Position numbers and translations under genes: made by a program. DNA of 64,000 nucleotides from Cristatella mucedo (lineage: Eukaryota; Bryozoa; Phylactolaemata; Cristatellidae): positions 3,910,001-3,974,000 of the forward strand of contig WPIO01000007.1 in NCBI GenBank assembly GCA_009760855.2, in the 5' to 3' direction. Within the stretch, counting starts at the first letter, position 1. Each line of letters starts with the position of its first letter. Shown here piece after piece: positions 37,402 to 48,793 of the stretch. The notes beneath the pieces are model-generated. The model worked only from the letters and a program-made list of their open reading frames with translations. It ran no database searches and was not told where the DNA came from.

Positions 37402-38117
37402 GTCACGGCTCCTCCGGCGAACGAAGCGCAAGCAGTCATCGCGGAATGGCACTCCCCATAGGATAGGTCGGGGGCAGCGGTACTCGAAAGCTCGCAGTCA
37501 ACATCAGCTACTCGCTAAAGCCAGGCAACTAATCCCACAGTTGTAGGGGAGGGGACACCTGAGCTGCCTACCGTAGAGGCTGAGTTCGTGCGCCGAGCGA
37601 AATAGTTCTCGACGCTGCACTACTTCGCTGCACTGCTTTCGAGTAAATTCTTGCAAGGCGAACCACCGCGTGGTGGTGAAGACCTCGTCTACTACTGCGC
37701 GTACAATTTGCGATTTTAGTTTTCCGTCGATTCCCCGTTGCGACTCGAGTCACGCGCCTCCGTCAGCCGGGTGGGAGGAGGGCACTCAGTTATTGTTGCG
37801 CTGACCCCGTGATTGTTCGCAGCGGGACAATGGCGGGTATCTTAAGTTAGTGCATCCGTTATCCGGGTCGGCAGGGCTGTGACCCCCAGCTGTGCGGAGG
37901 TACTGTTACATCAGGGGTGTAGAGGTTTCCACGATCCGACAGAACTAGGCTGCAAACAATTCGCTCGAAACGGAGCTAATCCTTGCTGACGTGAGACAAA
38001 TACAGGCGAAGCCTTGAATCTTTGGACCTAGGCTGGCGACATGTAGGGGGCCTGCACAAATCAAGCGGATGTGCCGACAGTAGTGCAACTCGGCAGCAAC
38101 GAAGAAAAAAATGCGAG
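37402..38117 (-). promoter_or_regulatory. 5' flank / putative 5' UTR and promoter of PSKH1
   Basis: This is the sequence immediately upstream of the PSKH1 start codon on the minus strand. It is GC- and CpG-rich up to about 37850 and free of recognised transposons. No TATA box stands out. An additional non-coding first exon is possible but cannot be placed. The promoter assignment is from position only. Confidence 0.4.
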
Positions 38118-38118
38118 T

Positions 38119-38274
38119 TGATTTAACAGCCTCTATTTGTATAGCGACAGAAGAGCCTCTATTGCTATCACCACCCCTTGCAGCGGTGAATCGCCCACCG
38201 CAGGATCGAAGCCACGACCTCGGGACCGTGGTCGTGAAAAGCAACCATCTTACTTAGTGTGCCATTGCGGCTCA
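38119..38274 (-). mobile_element. SINE family B
   Basis: Minus strand: ACACTAAGTAAGATGGTTGC head, GAGGTCGTGGCTTCGATCCT box B, TGCAAGGGGTGGTGATAGCA body, GTCGCTATACAAATAGAGGC and TGTTAAATC end. A good full-length copy. Confidence 0.87.
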
Positions 38275-38289
38275 CTAAATCGCACACCT

Positions 38290-40000
38290 AAAGATAGCAG
38301 GTCCATTTCCGAGGCATTGAGCAGCATATTAGGCAGCTACGGAGGGTTACATGTGTCCAGCGTCAGCCATAGAGTACAGCGACTGTCGTACAGCACTCTG
38401 AGCACCACTGCACTGCCGACCACTGCTAAGCCTCTGGCGCATCAGAGTTCCTATTAAACGACTAGGGCTTAATAACGACTAACCGTAGATTATGACACAC
38501 CAGGTTCGTAGCCCTAATGGCTAAGGAACCGCGGAATCAATGGTGGAGCCACGGCCCGGTAGCTGCCCAACCGTGCGGGGCGGGGCATTTACCGCCCCCC
38601 TCCCCCCCCCCCGTGGGGTACCGACCTGGACAGTCCCTATTTTTAAGCGCCGTCCGAGCGTCATTACCCCAACCGCGGCTAGACCTCGTTGTGAGCCAGA
38701 TCTCGGCCTAATGGAGGCCGATTGTTGGAAACACTAGTACTGGCGTGGACAACAACCGGCTGCACCACTTTGGCTTCCAGATCGCTAACGCACAAGCCAG
38801 CCGCTTCGGCACCGCCACCGAGTCCACCTTTATTAGCCTATACCCGCGAATGATCTCGGCAAGCTTCCTTCATCTCTGATTTGTAAGTGCACCTTAGCGT
38901 CTGGTGAGCTAGCAGGTGTAACAAGACTTTATTTTTAGGGTGAAAAAATAAAAAAAAACTCGAAAGCACGAGGCTCCTCTGCTTCTTCTGCAGTCCATCG
39001 GTGTTTATGAATGAGCTCTACTGAAATATAGTTTTTCTTAAGTCTCGGCAGAGTAAATGGGGAGGATTTCTCTCGCGGTTGTTTTTCTGTGAGTTGTCTA
39101 CGATAGCTACGTATATACTAATCTATCTTTGCTCTCTTTTATTCCTTTTGCTCTCTCCTCATTTCTATCCAAATTTAGCGCTTCATCAGTTTTGGTAACT
39201 TCTTATTTTTGGTCGTTCCCAAATGAAATTGACTTTTAAGCATACAATGAATTTTGCCATTAGTATTTATATTCATGAGTTGCTTTCTTACCACTGGGCA
39301 CGGACTAGTGGGAAGAATCGAATACGAAATTGGATCGATTAGCAAGCACATTCAAAATTATGTTGGTAGATATGCACGGCTGACGCAATAATCAGTCAGT
39401 TACATCTCGAACCTTCCTCTGGAGTAGTTGATCTCGCGAGGTGGGATATAAAGTCAGTCAATATCATGGAAGAATGCGGGCCTAAATCTGAGGCATGGAC
39501 AATTGCTGTTGCACCCTGCTATTGTCTGCGTGAGTTGCAGCGACTTTCTAATTCACTAGCCTCGCTTCGAAGTAATAGCTCCACCAGTATCAGTCGATGT
39601 GAATGCATTTAGCTGTGAGGTATAGCACCATTTACTAGCAAATTTTTTGTGCGAAGGTTATCAATCCGGTGCCATTAAACGCAATCGTTGCCGTGCACCA
39701 TTAGCTGCAGTAAAGGTCACAAGTAAGTTTTGACCTGTGACGATTTCGGCTACATACGACACTATCGACCCTCGTCTGTATATCGCAATTCGCAACATAG
39801 TTCCGTGCGTTGAACCAAACCTATTTGTATTTCTCGCCATCTCCGCAAACCTTAGAAATTACAAAGAAGAAGTTAGCTTGAAATTGAAATATTACAGTGA
39901 CCTCCACATGCCTATTAAAAAACTTAAAACTCAAGCTAGTTTGAATACACGGACGCACGCACGTACGCGCACACACACGAATATAGATATAGTGTCACAC
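38290..40000. other. Intergenic, mostly unrecognised
   Basis: A poly-C run at about 38597-38611; otherwise no repeat or gene recognised. Confidence 0.4.

Positions 40001-40001
<1 letters not shown>

Positions 40002-40040
<39 letters not shown>
40002..40040. repeat. (AT)n microsatellite
   Basis: About 19 AT units abutting the palindromic MITE. Confidence 0.95.
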
Positions 40041-40044
<4 letters not shown>

Positions 40045-40170
40045 TTTGTGAAATAATACCAACTAATTTTACATGTTTTCAGTATAATCTATAAAACCAT
40101 ATATATATTTATAGTTTTATAGAGTATATTGAGAAAACGTAAAATTGATTGGTATTATTTCCCGAACACT
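40041..40170. mobile_element. Palindromic (foldback) MITE
   Basis: Two 57-nt arms (40041-40097 and 40114-40170) pair at roughly 80-85 percent around a 16-nt AT-rich centre. The termini are AGTGTTTGTGAAATAATACC and GGTATTATTTCCCGAACACT. The near-complete palindrome and lack of coding suggest a non-autonomous DNA transposon. TA-rich flanks obscure any target duplication. Confidence 0.75.
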
Positions 40171-40434
40171 CCGATAAGGCAGTGAACAAAATCCTATACC
40201 CCATGACAAAACCACACCGAAATGTATTGTTCGGGTTAATCTCCAGTCTCGTTTCGAGAACGATAATATAATATATAATATATATTATAATGTAATAAAA
40301 ATCACGACCACCCCGGTCGTTCTTTAAACACCATTGCGTGACTGCAAGGGGAGAGTTGAACACCTATTCCAGGGCAAAAATTAAGCGGCGAGCAAGCTAT
40401 GGAAGTGACGGCACGCAGTGACGTCTGAGCTCGT

Positions 40435-40497
40435 ATCAGTATCAGATATCGTATCGTATCGTATCAGTATCAGTATCAGTATCAGTATCGTATCAGA
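40435..40497. repeat. (GTATC)/(GTATCA) short tandem repeat
   Basis: About ten units of ATCGT/ATCAGT. Confidence 0.9.
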
Positions 40498-41119
40498 GCG
40501 AGCGGAAGCGTAGCAACTCCGGACGCTGTCAGCGCTGTCGAACGGCTCCACCGCCGCTTCGGCTTCCGCATTCAATGGCCTTTCCAAAATGAGGACGCTC
40601 GGTAAATTATTGCTCTCGTCATTCGGTTGTGAGTCACTACACTCGCTGCTCTTTCTGCGTACACAAGTCCCGGCCCGATGCTGAGCGGTGGGCCGACGGC
40701 GACTCACCCTACATAGAGCTGACGTGGCCTGCGCTCCGGTCGCTGCGTGCCTCCTTCAATGCAGCTTCACGGTCGATCCTATGAGGGACTCAATCGTGGC
40801 GGCGGAGACCTACCCCCCCCCCATTTGGCTATAGAGTTTAGGCTGACTGGAAAGTTCGCAGCCGTTCGCTCGTCGCTCTGTGGCCGTTGCTCACAATGTG
40901 GCTTTAGTCGGCAGATTAAAATAAGAAGAGTTTTGCGGAATGAATCAGCTGTTTGGCTGCCATCGCTTTAGTTGACGTAGGCTGGGTCCACTACAGAAGT
41001 TGCGAGTTCGGCATGGCGAGTTTCCCTTGCCGAGGAAATGTACCAAGCAATCAAAATGGCATGCGCACGATACCTCAGTCGCGCCGACAGCGTATTCGCC
41101 TCTAAGTTTAACATGCTAA

Positions 41120-41129
<10 letters not shown>

Positions 41130-41201
<72 letters not shown>
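41130..41201. repeat. (TG)n microsatellite
   Basis: About 36 TG units preceded by (TA)n. Confidence 0.97.
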
Positions 41202-41203
<2 letters not shown>

Positions 41204-41422
41204 AATTCGTTTGTCTATCCAGGTGTTTCACATATGCCGCTGGGGTCGCCCCCACGGCCCGGTCATCAAGAATGCATTTACCTTGACCTCAGTCATCAAA
41301 GGCCATTTGTTATCGGCCTCCTTAAAAGAGCTGTTCGGCGCCAAATGACCGAGTAGGGACACGAGTCTCACCAAGTTATGTAGGTGCACCAACCGTTTCA
41401 GCATTTTTCGTATACGAGACAG

Positions 41423-41602
41423 AGCATTCGCAATGACTCTGATAGCTGTGTTTTTTGTATTTCCATCAAAGACATCAAAGACGATGCAATAAACATGCTG
41501 AAAGCTGCGTGTGAGGAGAAAGTGGACGTCGCGAGTCTGCATATTGTTGCTAGTCTAGCAAAATTACATCTTAAGTGTGAGGCCGGGTTTCAGATTGCAA
41601 CG
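41423..41602 (+). CDS. Candidate internal exon (60 codons), unrecognised
   Basis: The segment is bracketed by an AG (GAGACAG) and a GTAGCT donor-like site, and is 180 nt with both ends in phase 0. It encodes a plausible amphipathic helical segment (KDDAINMLKAACEEKVDV, then ASLHIVASLAKLHLKCE). The GTAG donor type also occurs in both confirmed genes. No family was recognised. It lies in the PSKH1-NAE1 intergenic interval. Confidence 0.22.
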
Positions 41603-41692
41603 GTAGCTAGCTAGGCAAATCCTCACCGACACTCACTAATGATATATATCAGTTAGTAACGTGACCTGCCAGTAACTCACAACGCAAGCTTG

Positions 41693-41935
41693 TAATAATA
41701 ATAATAATAATAGTAGTAATAATAATACATTTGCATCGCGCCCTCAGATAACTTCATCTCTTTCTAGATATTTCCAAAATATTATAAAGCTAGCATAATC
41801 AAACGAGTAGTGGTAACATGCACAGTGTGAGCATCCGTAAAATGGCTAGTGGTAGCATGCGTTGTGTCAGCACGCATAAGCACTTTAAAGACAAATCACA
41901 AGGACTCAGAAAATGCTGTGAGGATAATGTAGATT
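41693..41935 (-). mobile_element. LINE subfamily 1 3' end, minus strand
   Basis: (AAT)n, then GCGCCCTCAGATAACTTCAT and CAGCACGCATAAGCACTTTA 3' UTR blocks. Confidence 0.82.
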
Positions 41936-42283
41936 TCGTGAGCGATCTCTTTGTCTGGTATAAGTGCATGGGCAGTTCTGATGCATTATGGCAGTAGACC
42001 CATTCTCTTATTCTTACATCACTAAGGACGTTCGTGTTGCTACGAATCTGTTGTACTTATCCGAAAAATTGTCAGGATATGAATGAAAATGTTTCACCCA
42101 GAACCGGTGGCTTATATTACCATACCGGTGGCTGTGAGTTTCTTATTTACACATTTTAGCGGTCAGTGCATTTGTAGAATTAGGAAAGTCTACTCTCCTA
42201 CAGCATTCAAATTTTCCTCAATAATGCTGGATAAAAAGTTTCGGCAGCTGTGAAAAAATTCACAGACAAGAAAAGTCCTAAGA

Positions 42284-42432
42284 CAGCCGACCGAGGTCAA
42301 GGTGCTCACCTTTCACCATCGAGGTCGAGGTGCTCTCCTTTGAAGATTGAGGACGTGGCACGAGCTCTGCAGTATATGTAAAACGCCTGGATAGAGCTTC
42401 AGTTCTCTTAGGGTGCTATACAAATGAATGAT
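42284..42432 (+). mobile_element. SINE family A (rearranged head)
   Basis: AGCCGACCGAGGTCAAGGTG, a repeated GAGGTCGAGGTGCTC block, ATATGTAAAACGCCTGGATA, and GGGTGCTATACAAATGAATG. The head appears partly duplicated. Confidence 0.75.
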
Positions 42433-43402
42433 AGCACTTGGCTCTATTCTAAATAAGCGCCGAACGAAGACCGCCACTCTTGACAAATGCATGGCGTTCA
42501 ATAAGAAATACCTGCTAACCAACATTCAGGAGCTACCAATAAACTCTCGAGGCCGAAAAAGTCTGGGCTGAGAAAAGCTGCCAACATTATTTCACTTTGT
42601 TTGACCTATTTAATGAGGTTGTTAAGTCCTTTAATGGGGAGTTAACCTATTGTCCACATGGAAATGATAACGAGGCTGCTCTCGCCGCCGCTCTTGCGCT
42701 ATTGTTGGTCAAATTTGTAAGAATTGCATACCTTTCTATAACGTACTCAAACTTTAATATGCGAATCTATGCTGCGCCACCAGGAATAACTTCGAGTCAA
42801 AGCCTCAGTGGCGTGCAGCAAGAGCGCCACTGGACACTGGTCTCTCACGCTGCTTGTTTTTGCCGCCGTCCATTCTCGAAGCGTGTCTTGCGATGTGGGC
42901 TCTCATTGGAACGACGATTTCCTTCCCGCGTGCCAGGAAGGAGTGCTTCTCCTGTGCTTCACGACAAACGCAGCGAGACGCAGCCGACGTCAATGTCCAC
43001 TGGCAGCAGTTCCTGCGGTGCGGGCTGCCGCTGGGACGACAGTCGTGCCCTGTGAGCCGGGAAGGAGTTTGCTGCGCTACACAAAGGCAGCAGGACGCTG
43101 AAAAATAATCTCCCCTAGCTCGTATGCAGGGGATTTAATTTTATTTCCCAACCCCTCCAAGAAGGGACTCGGAGAGACCTGCACAGTGGGAGCGCACTGT
43201 GCCGCTTGTGCTCAATGAAGAATATAGAGTTAACACTTCCATTCGGAAGACATCTAGATGTTTGCTCACGTATGCTCACGCTAAGTCATTATCTCGGCCT
43301 TACGTAGGCACCACGTATTGGGAGCCTAAAAGCGACACTCAGCACTCAGCTTTTCGTACCTTCTCTCTCGAATGCTTGCAGTTGATTTTCAAACACAATA
43401 GA
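42433..43402. other. Intergenic; imperfect ~125-bp tandem segment
   Basis: 42885-42975 and 43012-43100 share GCGRTGYGGGCT, GGRACGACR and GGAAGGAGT-type blocks. The open frames across them are broken between repeats. Otherwise unrecognised. Confidence 0.4.
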
Positions 43403-43671
43403 TAGTGGCGGAGCCAGCGTTAAATTTTAATGTGTCGGAGCACGAGCGGAAAGATTTTCATGTAGGCTGTGCTAGACTCGCAATTAAGAAAGCATTACAG
43501 CACGAAATCACAACTTTTACTCGACACGAGCTCGACGGGTGCTGATCGAGTGGAATTAAAAAATAATTTCGTCGTTGATGACGGTCAAGGGGGCGTAGGA
43601 CCAGGGAATGGCCCAGGTCGCTGCCCCGCTGTGGCGGACTAATGCCCACGTGCCCCCTGGCTCCGCCTCCG
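43403..43671. mobile_element. hAT-like MITE
   Basis: About 269 bp with terminal inverted repeats TAGTGGCGGAGCCAGCG on the left and CCCCCTGGCTCCGCCTCCG on the right, the CAGTGGCGGAGCCAG type common in hAT elements. Non-coding. An 8-bp target duplication is not evident. Confidence 0.6.
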
Positions 43672-44035
43672 GCTAAGGACTATTCTAAGTTTGGAGTGGT
43701 CGTACCCGCAGGTTTAAATTTTCATGAGTTATTAAATCTACACTTTTAGCCTAATAAGCTTTTAATCAAATAAGAATGCGTATATAGTAAGGCCGATCTC
43801 CTATAATTACATCACGAGTACAACTGCTGTAAATCAGAGGTGCACAGTGAAATCGGAAAGTTATAATCTATTACAAGACTTAGATAAAGGATGGTTCTCC
43901 CAACGGTATCTTGCAAGACAGCAATCTGCATCAAATAATCAGTCGCTCCCCAGAATCACCACGCACTTTACTCGGATGACCGTTTCAAAGTTGATAAACT
44001 AACTTGCAGAGCCTGTTGACAAGAAACGGATGCCA

Positions 44036-45254
44036 ATTTAACAGTCTCGAGAGAATATCCCTAGGCCGGGGTATACTTGGGGTTAAAATGGCCTTCGCCA
44101 CCTTATAAACCAGATGAATTTTTTTGGGCTAGGGCACTTTACATCCCTCTAGACCAAATCATACTCAACATACTACTAGTTTTGAGCGATACAGACATGA
44201 ATCTTTAGTGACGGCTCACAAATCTGGGCTTCGCCGACCTTGGCACCTCATTCTCTGCTCTCCCCGTTCTTATCTTAAGGCAATCATTACTCCGATCTCT
44301 CACCTGCCTCGTCTTTTATAAAAACTGTTTCTTAAGTCGGAATGTTGGCTACCGTATGTGCACTGAAAGCCCTCGGGCTATGTGTATGCTTTAGAAAACT
44401 CTCCAGTGTAACAATGCATCCCTCGATTTAAAAAGGAATCTTGCACACCCAGGATTCACTTTCCGGTTCTAAGGGCGGCCGCCCGTGTCGCCCTGCAGTT
44501 GCGGGATTTTCACTATTTGGCTCTCAATCCACAAAACCGCAAGTTGTCTCTGGCTCCAGATCGTATTTGTCTGCTCAATTTGAGTTGTATGTGTCCCGTA
44601 TTTTAAATTACAGAGCGTCGGCGATCGATCCTTCCGTTCAGTAGGACCAAGGCACCGAACTCGCTCCCACACTCTCTTCTTGCTTGAACCCTAGCATATA
44701 ACAAACGCTGCTCCAGGCACTGTTAATGATGACTGTAAGATCACCCTTTGGGACAGCAGCAGGCGTATAGGTTAGCATAGCAGTTATAGTTATAGTTATA
44801 GTTATAGCATAGCAGTTAGGTATAGCAGTAGAGGTTAGCAGGAGGAAGAGCGAGGAGTTAGGCTGCAGTCCAAGGAGAAGATAAGCGAGGAGGACGACCT
44901 CTGGTTGTCTGCTGTCATGACCTCAGTGTCCATCACTGATACGAGTGCTGTGTCGCAGAACCTCTCCTCGCCGATGCATTCTTAATTGTGTCAATTTTAA
45001 ATTGCCATGGGCCAAGGGAGCGCCACTTGCCTACAAAGCTAGAGATCGTTACCATGCTTAACGGTCAAAAACAATTAAAAGAGTTAGTTAACAATACAAG
45101 AATGTCATTCTCCGCGTCATCTTTCAGACAGGGTATATTCTGGTCTGGGAGGGTGTAGTTTGACCTAGCCTGTTGTACACCCCGGGTATAAAGTGGTTAA
45201 GGCCGTTTTAACTTCGTTTTAACCTCTGGGCGGGGTGTACTCTGGCATGTCACA
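44036..45254. mobile_element. Unnamed TIR DNA transposon family, copy 1 (about 1.2 kb)
   Basis: Outward-facing ~120-bp terminal repeats: the left reads AGGCCGGGGTATACTTGGGG, TTAAAATGGCC, and the right is its inverse (GTATAAAGTGGTTAAGGCCG, GGGGTGTACTCTGGC). The interior (CAGCAGCAGGCGTATAGG, TGACCTCAGTGTCCATCACT, ACAATTAAAAGAGTTAGTTA) matches the inverse of copy 2. No transposase frame was seen, so it is non-autonomous. A (TTATAG)n lies at 44783-44808. Confidence 0.75.
44783..44808. repeat. (TTATAG)n
   Basis: About four units inside TIR element copy 1; absent at the equivalent place in copy 2. Confidence 0.9.
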
Positions 45255-45354
45255 TCGTTATAAATCTTTCTTCCGTTATGGTTGCCGGGCTTGGGGGGTT
45301 CCTGAATTGTGACGACCACGAACCCCAAGTATCATAAACTTGGTTGCTAAGCTC

Positions 45355-45822
45355 ATTTGCCGTCATGCCATCAGGCCAAGCATCGTGCCACCCGCTTTTC
45401 AGAATCCAACAGTCTACAAATACCCCGTAAAAATCTCAAATCCTTTGGAGACCGTGAATTTAGCTCGTATGCTCCCAAAGCCTGGAACTCCCTCCCGACC
45501 TGCGTCAGAACATCCCCCGACCTGACCACATTTAAAAGGAACCTAAAAACACACCTATTTAGGACAGCATTTACTGGGTCCCTGTGATTCGTTTTTTCAC
45601 GTGCTTATGCGTGCTGACACTGTGCATGCTGCCACTAACCACATTTGCATGCTGACCCTGTGCATGTCACCCCTAACCATGTTATTCATTTTGTTTGTTT
45701 ATCAAGCATGATATTACTCACCATTCAATTACATTTCCCTTTGCAGAAAATGTAAAGCGCCTAGAGAGATTGAGTTCTCTGAGGGCGCTTTATCAAGTGC
45801 ATTATTATTATTATTATTTTTA
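45355..45822 (+). mobile_element. LINE subfamily 1, 5'-truncated
   Basis: [18 protein letters not shown], then [20 protein letters not shown], then LKTHLFRTAFTGSL and TGA, 3' UTR, AAAGCGCCTAGAGAGATTGA tail and (ATT)n. Confidence 0.92.
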
Positions 45823-46195
45823 TATGCGATCCTGGGCACGAACAACCTTCCAGCTCGACTTTTTCCACACGTCACCCAATTCGACAAAAATGGCCCACTC
45901 TACTAAAACTGGCGAAACCAATTTGTTAATTGTACGCTGCTTCTGCTACGAGCAGGGGTGCCGCAGTCTCAATGTCCGGGTTGCAAACACAGCCACTAAC
46001 GGTGCTAGCCCAGCCGACGCATGACAAATACTGGTAAAACCCCGAGGTATTGCGGTTAGTAACTTGTAAATGCAGCACTAATGCAGCTAGGAACGCCGAC
46101 AATAGCTTAACACGGCAGCAACGAAGCACATCCTTACCTTACGATAGCAAGTCCAAATCAATAGCTCAGAGACGTCTATTCGACGACGACGGAGG
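45823..46195. other. No recognised feature
   Basis: Short interval between a LINE and the tandem duplication; nothing recognised. Confidence 0.4.
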
Positions 46196-47021
46196 TTTGC
46201 AGGGTTCTAGTGCCAGCCATAGGGCACAACAACTCGACATGGCGCCCGGAGGGCCACAGAACTACTTAACGGCGCCGAAAAGCCACGACATCCGCCTGGC
46301 TCGAAGCCTCGAGCTCAACTCTTCGAGCTCAAGTGACTGACTATTGCACGACTTCGTTTTATGTGCTGCCAAAACTGCAGCGGAGCCAGAATGTTCAGGT
46401 GGAGTAAGTCCTGCCCACGATGACAAACACTTTGGAAATCGCAAGTCCTTCAGTCGCGACGGCTCGGTATAGATTTATACTTATGCGACTACCTCGTCAT
46501 TCCCTGTGATTCGTCCTTGATGTGCTTATGCGTGCTGACACTGTGCATGCTGCCACTAACCACATTTGCATGTTGACGCTGTGCATGTCACCCCTAACCA
46601 TGTTATTCATTTTGTTTGTTTGTCAAGCACGATTTTACTCACCATTCAATTGCATTTCTCTTTGCAGCAAATGTAAAGCGCCTAGAGAGAGATTTCGTTC
46701 TCTGAGGGCGCTTTATCAAGTGCATTATTATTATTATTATTATTCACCGTCGCGGCCATTTCTTTCTAAGCATACAGCAACGTTGCATCGTTGACGTGGT
46801 CCGAAACCATCGTGATTTGAAGGCGTGTCTTGATTAGTTCACCGAATTAGTGCACTAAATACATTTGAGCCTTGGCTGGTGACATCGGCTGATGTCGAAT
46901 AAATAAGCGGCACGAGCTTGTACAGTGTAAGTCAAAGTATCGCCTCGGCATTTCCTGACTCTTCGAGAATGACTAACGATCGAGACGTTCTTCAGCACCG
47001 AGTATATTTTCTTAAGAAAGC
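46196..47021 (+). repeat. 0.59-kb tandem duplication, copy 1 (with LINE inside)
   Basis: Begins TTTGCAGGGTTCTAGTGCCA and ends TTTTCTTAAGAAAG. More than 90 percent similar to the next copy by eye, apart from a LINE inserted at 46503-46742. Non-coding as far as can be seen. Confidence 0.92.
46503..46742 (+). mobile_element. LINE subfamily 1 3' end inside duplication copy 1
   Basis: Contains only the 3' UTR and tail (CCTGTGATTCGTCCTTGATG through AAAGCGCCTAGAGAGAGATT and (ATT)n). Copy 2 of the duplication has the uninterrupted site near 47333. Confidence 0.95.
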
Positions 47022-47607
47022 TTTGCAGGGTTCTAGTGCCAGCCATAGGGCACAACAACTCGACATGGCGCCCGGAGGGCCACAGAACTACTTAACGGCG
47101 CCGAAAAGCCACTGGTGCAACATCCGCCTGGCTCGAAGCCTCGAGCTCAACTCTTCGAGCTCAAGTGACTGACTATTGCACGACTTCGTTTTATGTGCTG
47201 CCAAAACTGCAGCGGAGCCAGAATGTTCAGGTGGAGTAAGTCCTGCCCACGATGACAAACACTTTAGAAATCGCAAGTCCTTCAGTCGCGACGGCTCGGT
47301 ATAGATTTATACTTATGTGACTACCTCGTCATTCGTCACCGTGGCGGCCATTTCTTTCTAAGCATACAGCAACGTGGAATCGTTGAGGTGGTCCGAAACC
47401 ACTGTGATTTGAAGGCGTGTCTTGATTAGCATTAATGCACCGAATACATTTGAGCCTTGGCTGGTGACATCGGCTGATGTCGAATAAATAAGCGGCAGGA
47501 GCTTGTACAGTGTAAGTCAAAGTATCGCCTCGGCATTTCCTGACTCTTCGAGAATGACTGACGATCGAGACGTTCTTCAGCGCAGTGTATATTTTCTTAA
47601 GAAAGCT
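47022..47607 (+). repeat. 0.59-kb tandem duplication, copy 2 (empty LINE site)
   Basis: Head-to-tail copy of 46196-47021 without the LINE; small indels, including TGGTGCAA at 47111. Confidence 0.92.
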
Positions 47608-47766
47608 TCGAAGCTGCAGTCTCAAGAAGATACAACTATCGTACGTTGGCTTAATCTAGGCGGCTCCCTTGGGATTAGCGGTTGACGAATGATATTACAT
47701 GGTGGAGCCCGGCGGCCCGACAAGACTTGTGATGGGGCAAGCGTCGGTCCCGCGCTCCTCTGCCGG

Positions 47767-48793
47767 TGTAACGGGCCAGAGTTCATCCGGGCTTAAAATG
47801 GCCTAGGCCACTTTATATCCAGCGTGAACAGTCGGCTATGCCCAACTAGACCCCTCCAGGCCTGAAGATACCACATCTGAAAGATGACTCGGAGCACGAC
47901 ATTTTTTTAACTCTAACTCTTTTAATTGTTGTTTATTGTTCAGAATTGGCCCGATCGTCTAGCTTTGTGGGCAAGTGGCGCTACCTTGTTCATGGCAACT
48001 TGAAATTGAGGCAATCAAGAATGCATCCGCGCGAGGAGGTTGTGCGACACAGCAATCATATCAGTGATCAACACTGAGGTCATTACAGCAGACAGCCCGA
48101 GGCCGTCCTCGCTTACCTGCTCCCTAGACCATACATATGTATATAATTCATTTATATAGCGCCCTAAGAGAAAATAATCGCTACTCGGGCTGTTCACATA
48201 TGCCACGGGGCTCGAGCACACGACCTCGGTCATCAAAAAGAAATTACTCTCCCCTCGACTTCGGTCGAGGTGAGAACCTTAACCCAAGTGCCAAACCAGC
48301 CGGCGTGCTGCAGATGCCCATAATCCTGTTCAACTAGACAGCACACTACACTTTAGGTAGCCGGGTACGTTTCAAGCTTGCAGCAAAGAGTATGACCAAG
48401 ATATGCATCAGAGCAGCCTACATTCCTCGCCCTTCCTCCTGCTAACCTATACTCTACGCCTGCTGCTGCCAAAAAGCGTGAGCTTACTGTCATCTTTAGC
48501 AGCGCCAGAAGCGGCGTCGTTACAGGCTAGGGCGCCGAGTAGTGCGAGCCTTAAGGTAAGAGCGGTGGGGGGGGGAGCAGGGAATAAGGTGCCAGGGTCG
48601 GTGCCGGCTCGGATATTAAAGCCGTCACGTAAAGATTCGCGTGTGTGCGTCGGTCAAAACTATATATATATGATAGGGTATAATTTGGGAGTAAAAAGTG
48701 CCCTAGACCATAATATACCTCCGGGGTATAAAGTGGCATAGGCTGTTTTAACCCGGGTGTACGCCGGCCTGGGTGTATACCCTAGCTCGTTAC
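47767..48793. mobile_element. Unnamed TIR DNA transposon family, copy 2 (inverted relative to copy 1)
   Basis: Left terminus TAACGGGCCAGAGTTCATCC, right terminus ...GGGTGTATACCCTAGCTCGT; outward-facing TIRs containing CCTAGGCCACTTTATA / GGTATAAAGTGGCATAGG. The interior is the inverse of copy 1 and contains a SINE A at 48141-48302, absent from copy 1. Confidence 0.75.
48141..48302 (-). mobile_element. SINE family A inside TIR element copy 2
   Basis: Minus strand: GCCGGCTGGTTTGGCACTTG, box B GTGTGCTCGAGCCCC, tail GGGCGCTATATAAATGAATT. Contains a ~25-bp extra segment in the head (CGAGGGGAGAGTAATTTC). Confidence 0.87.
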
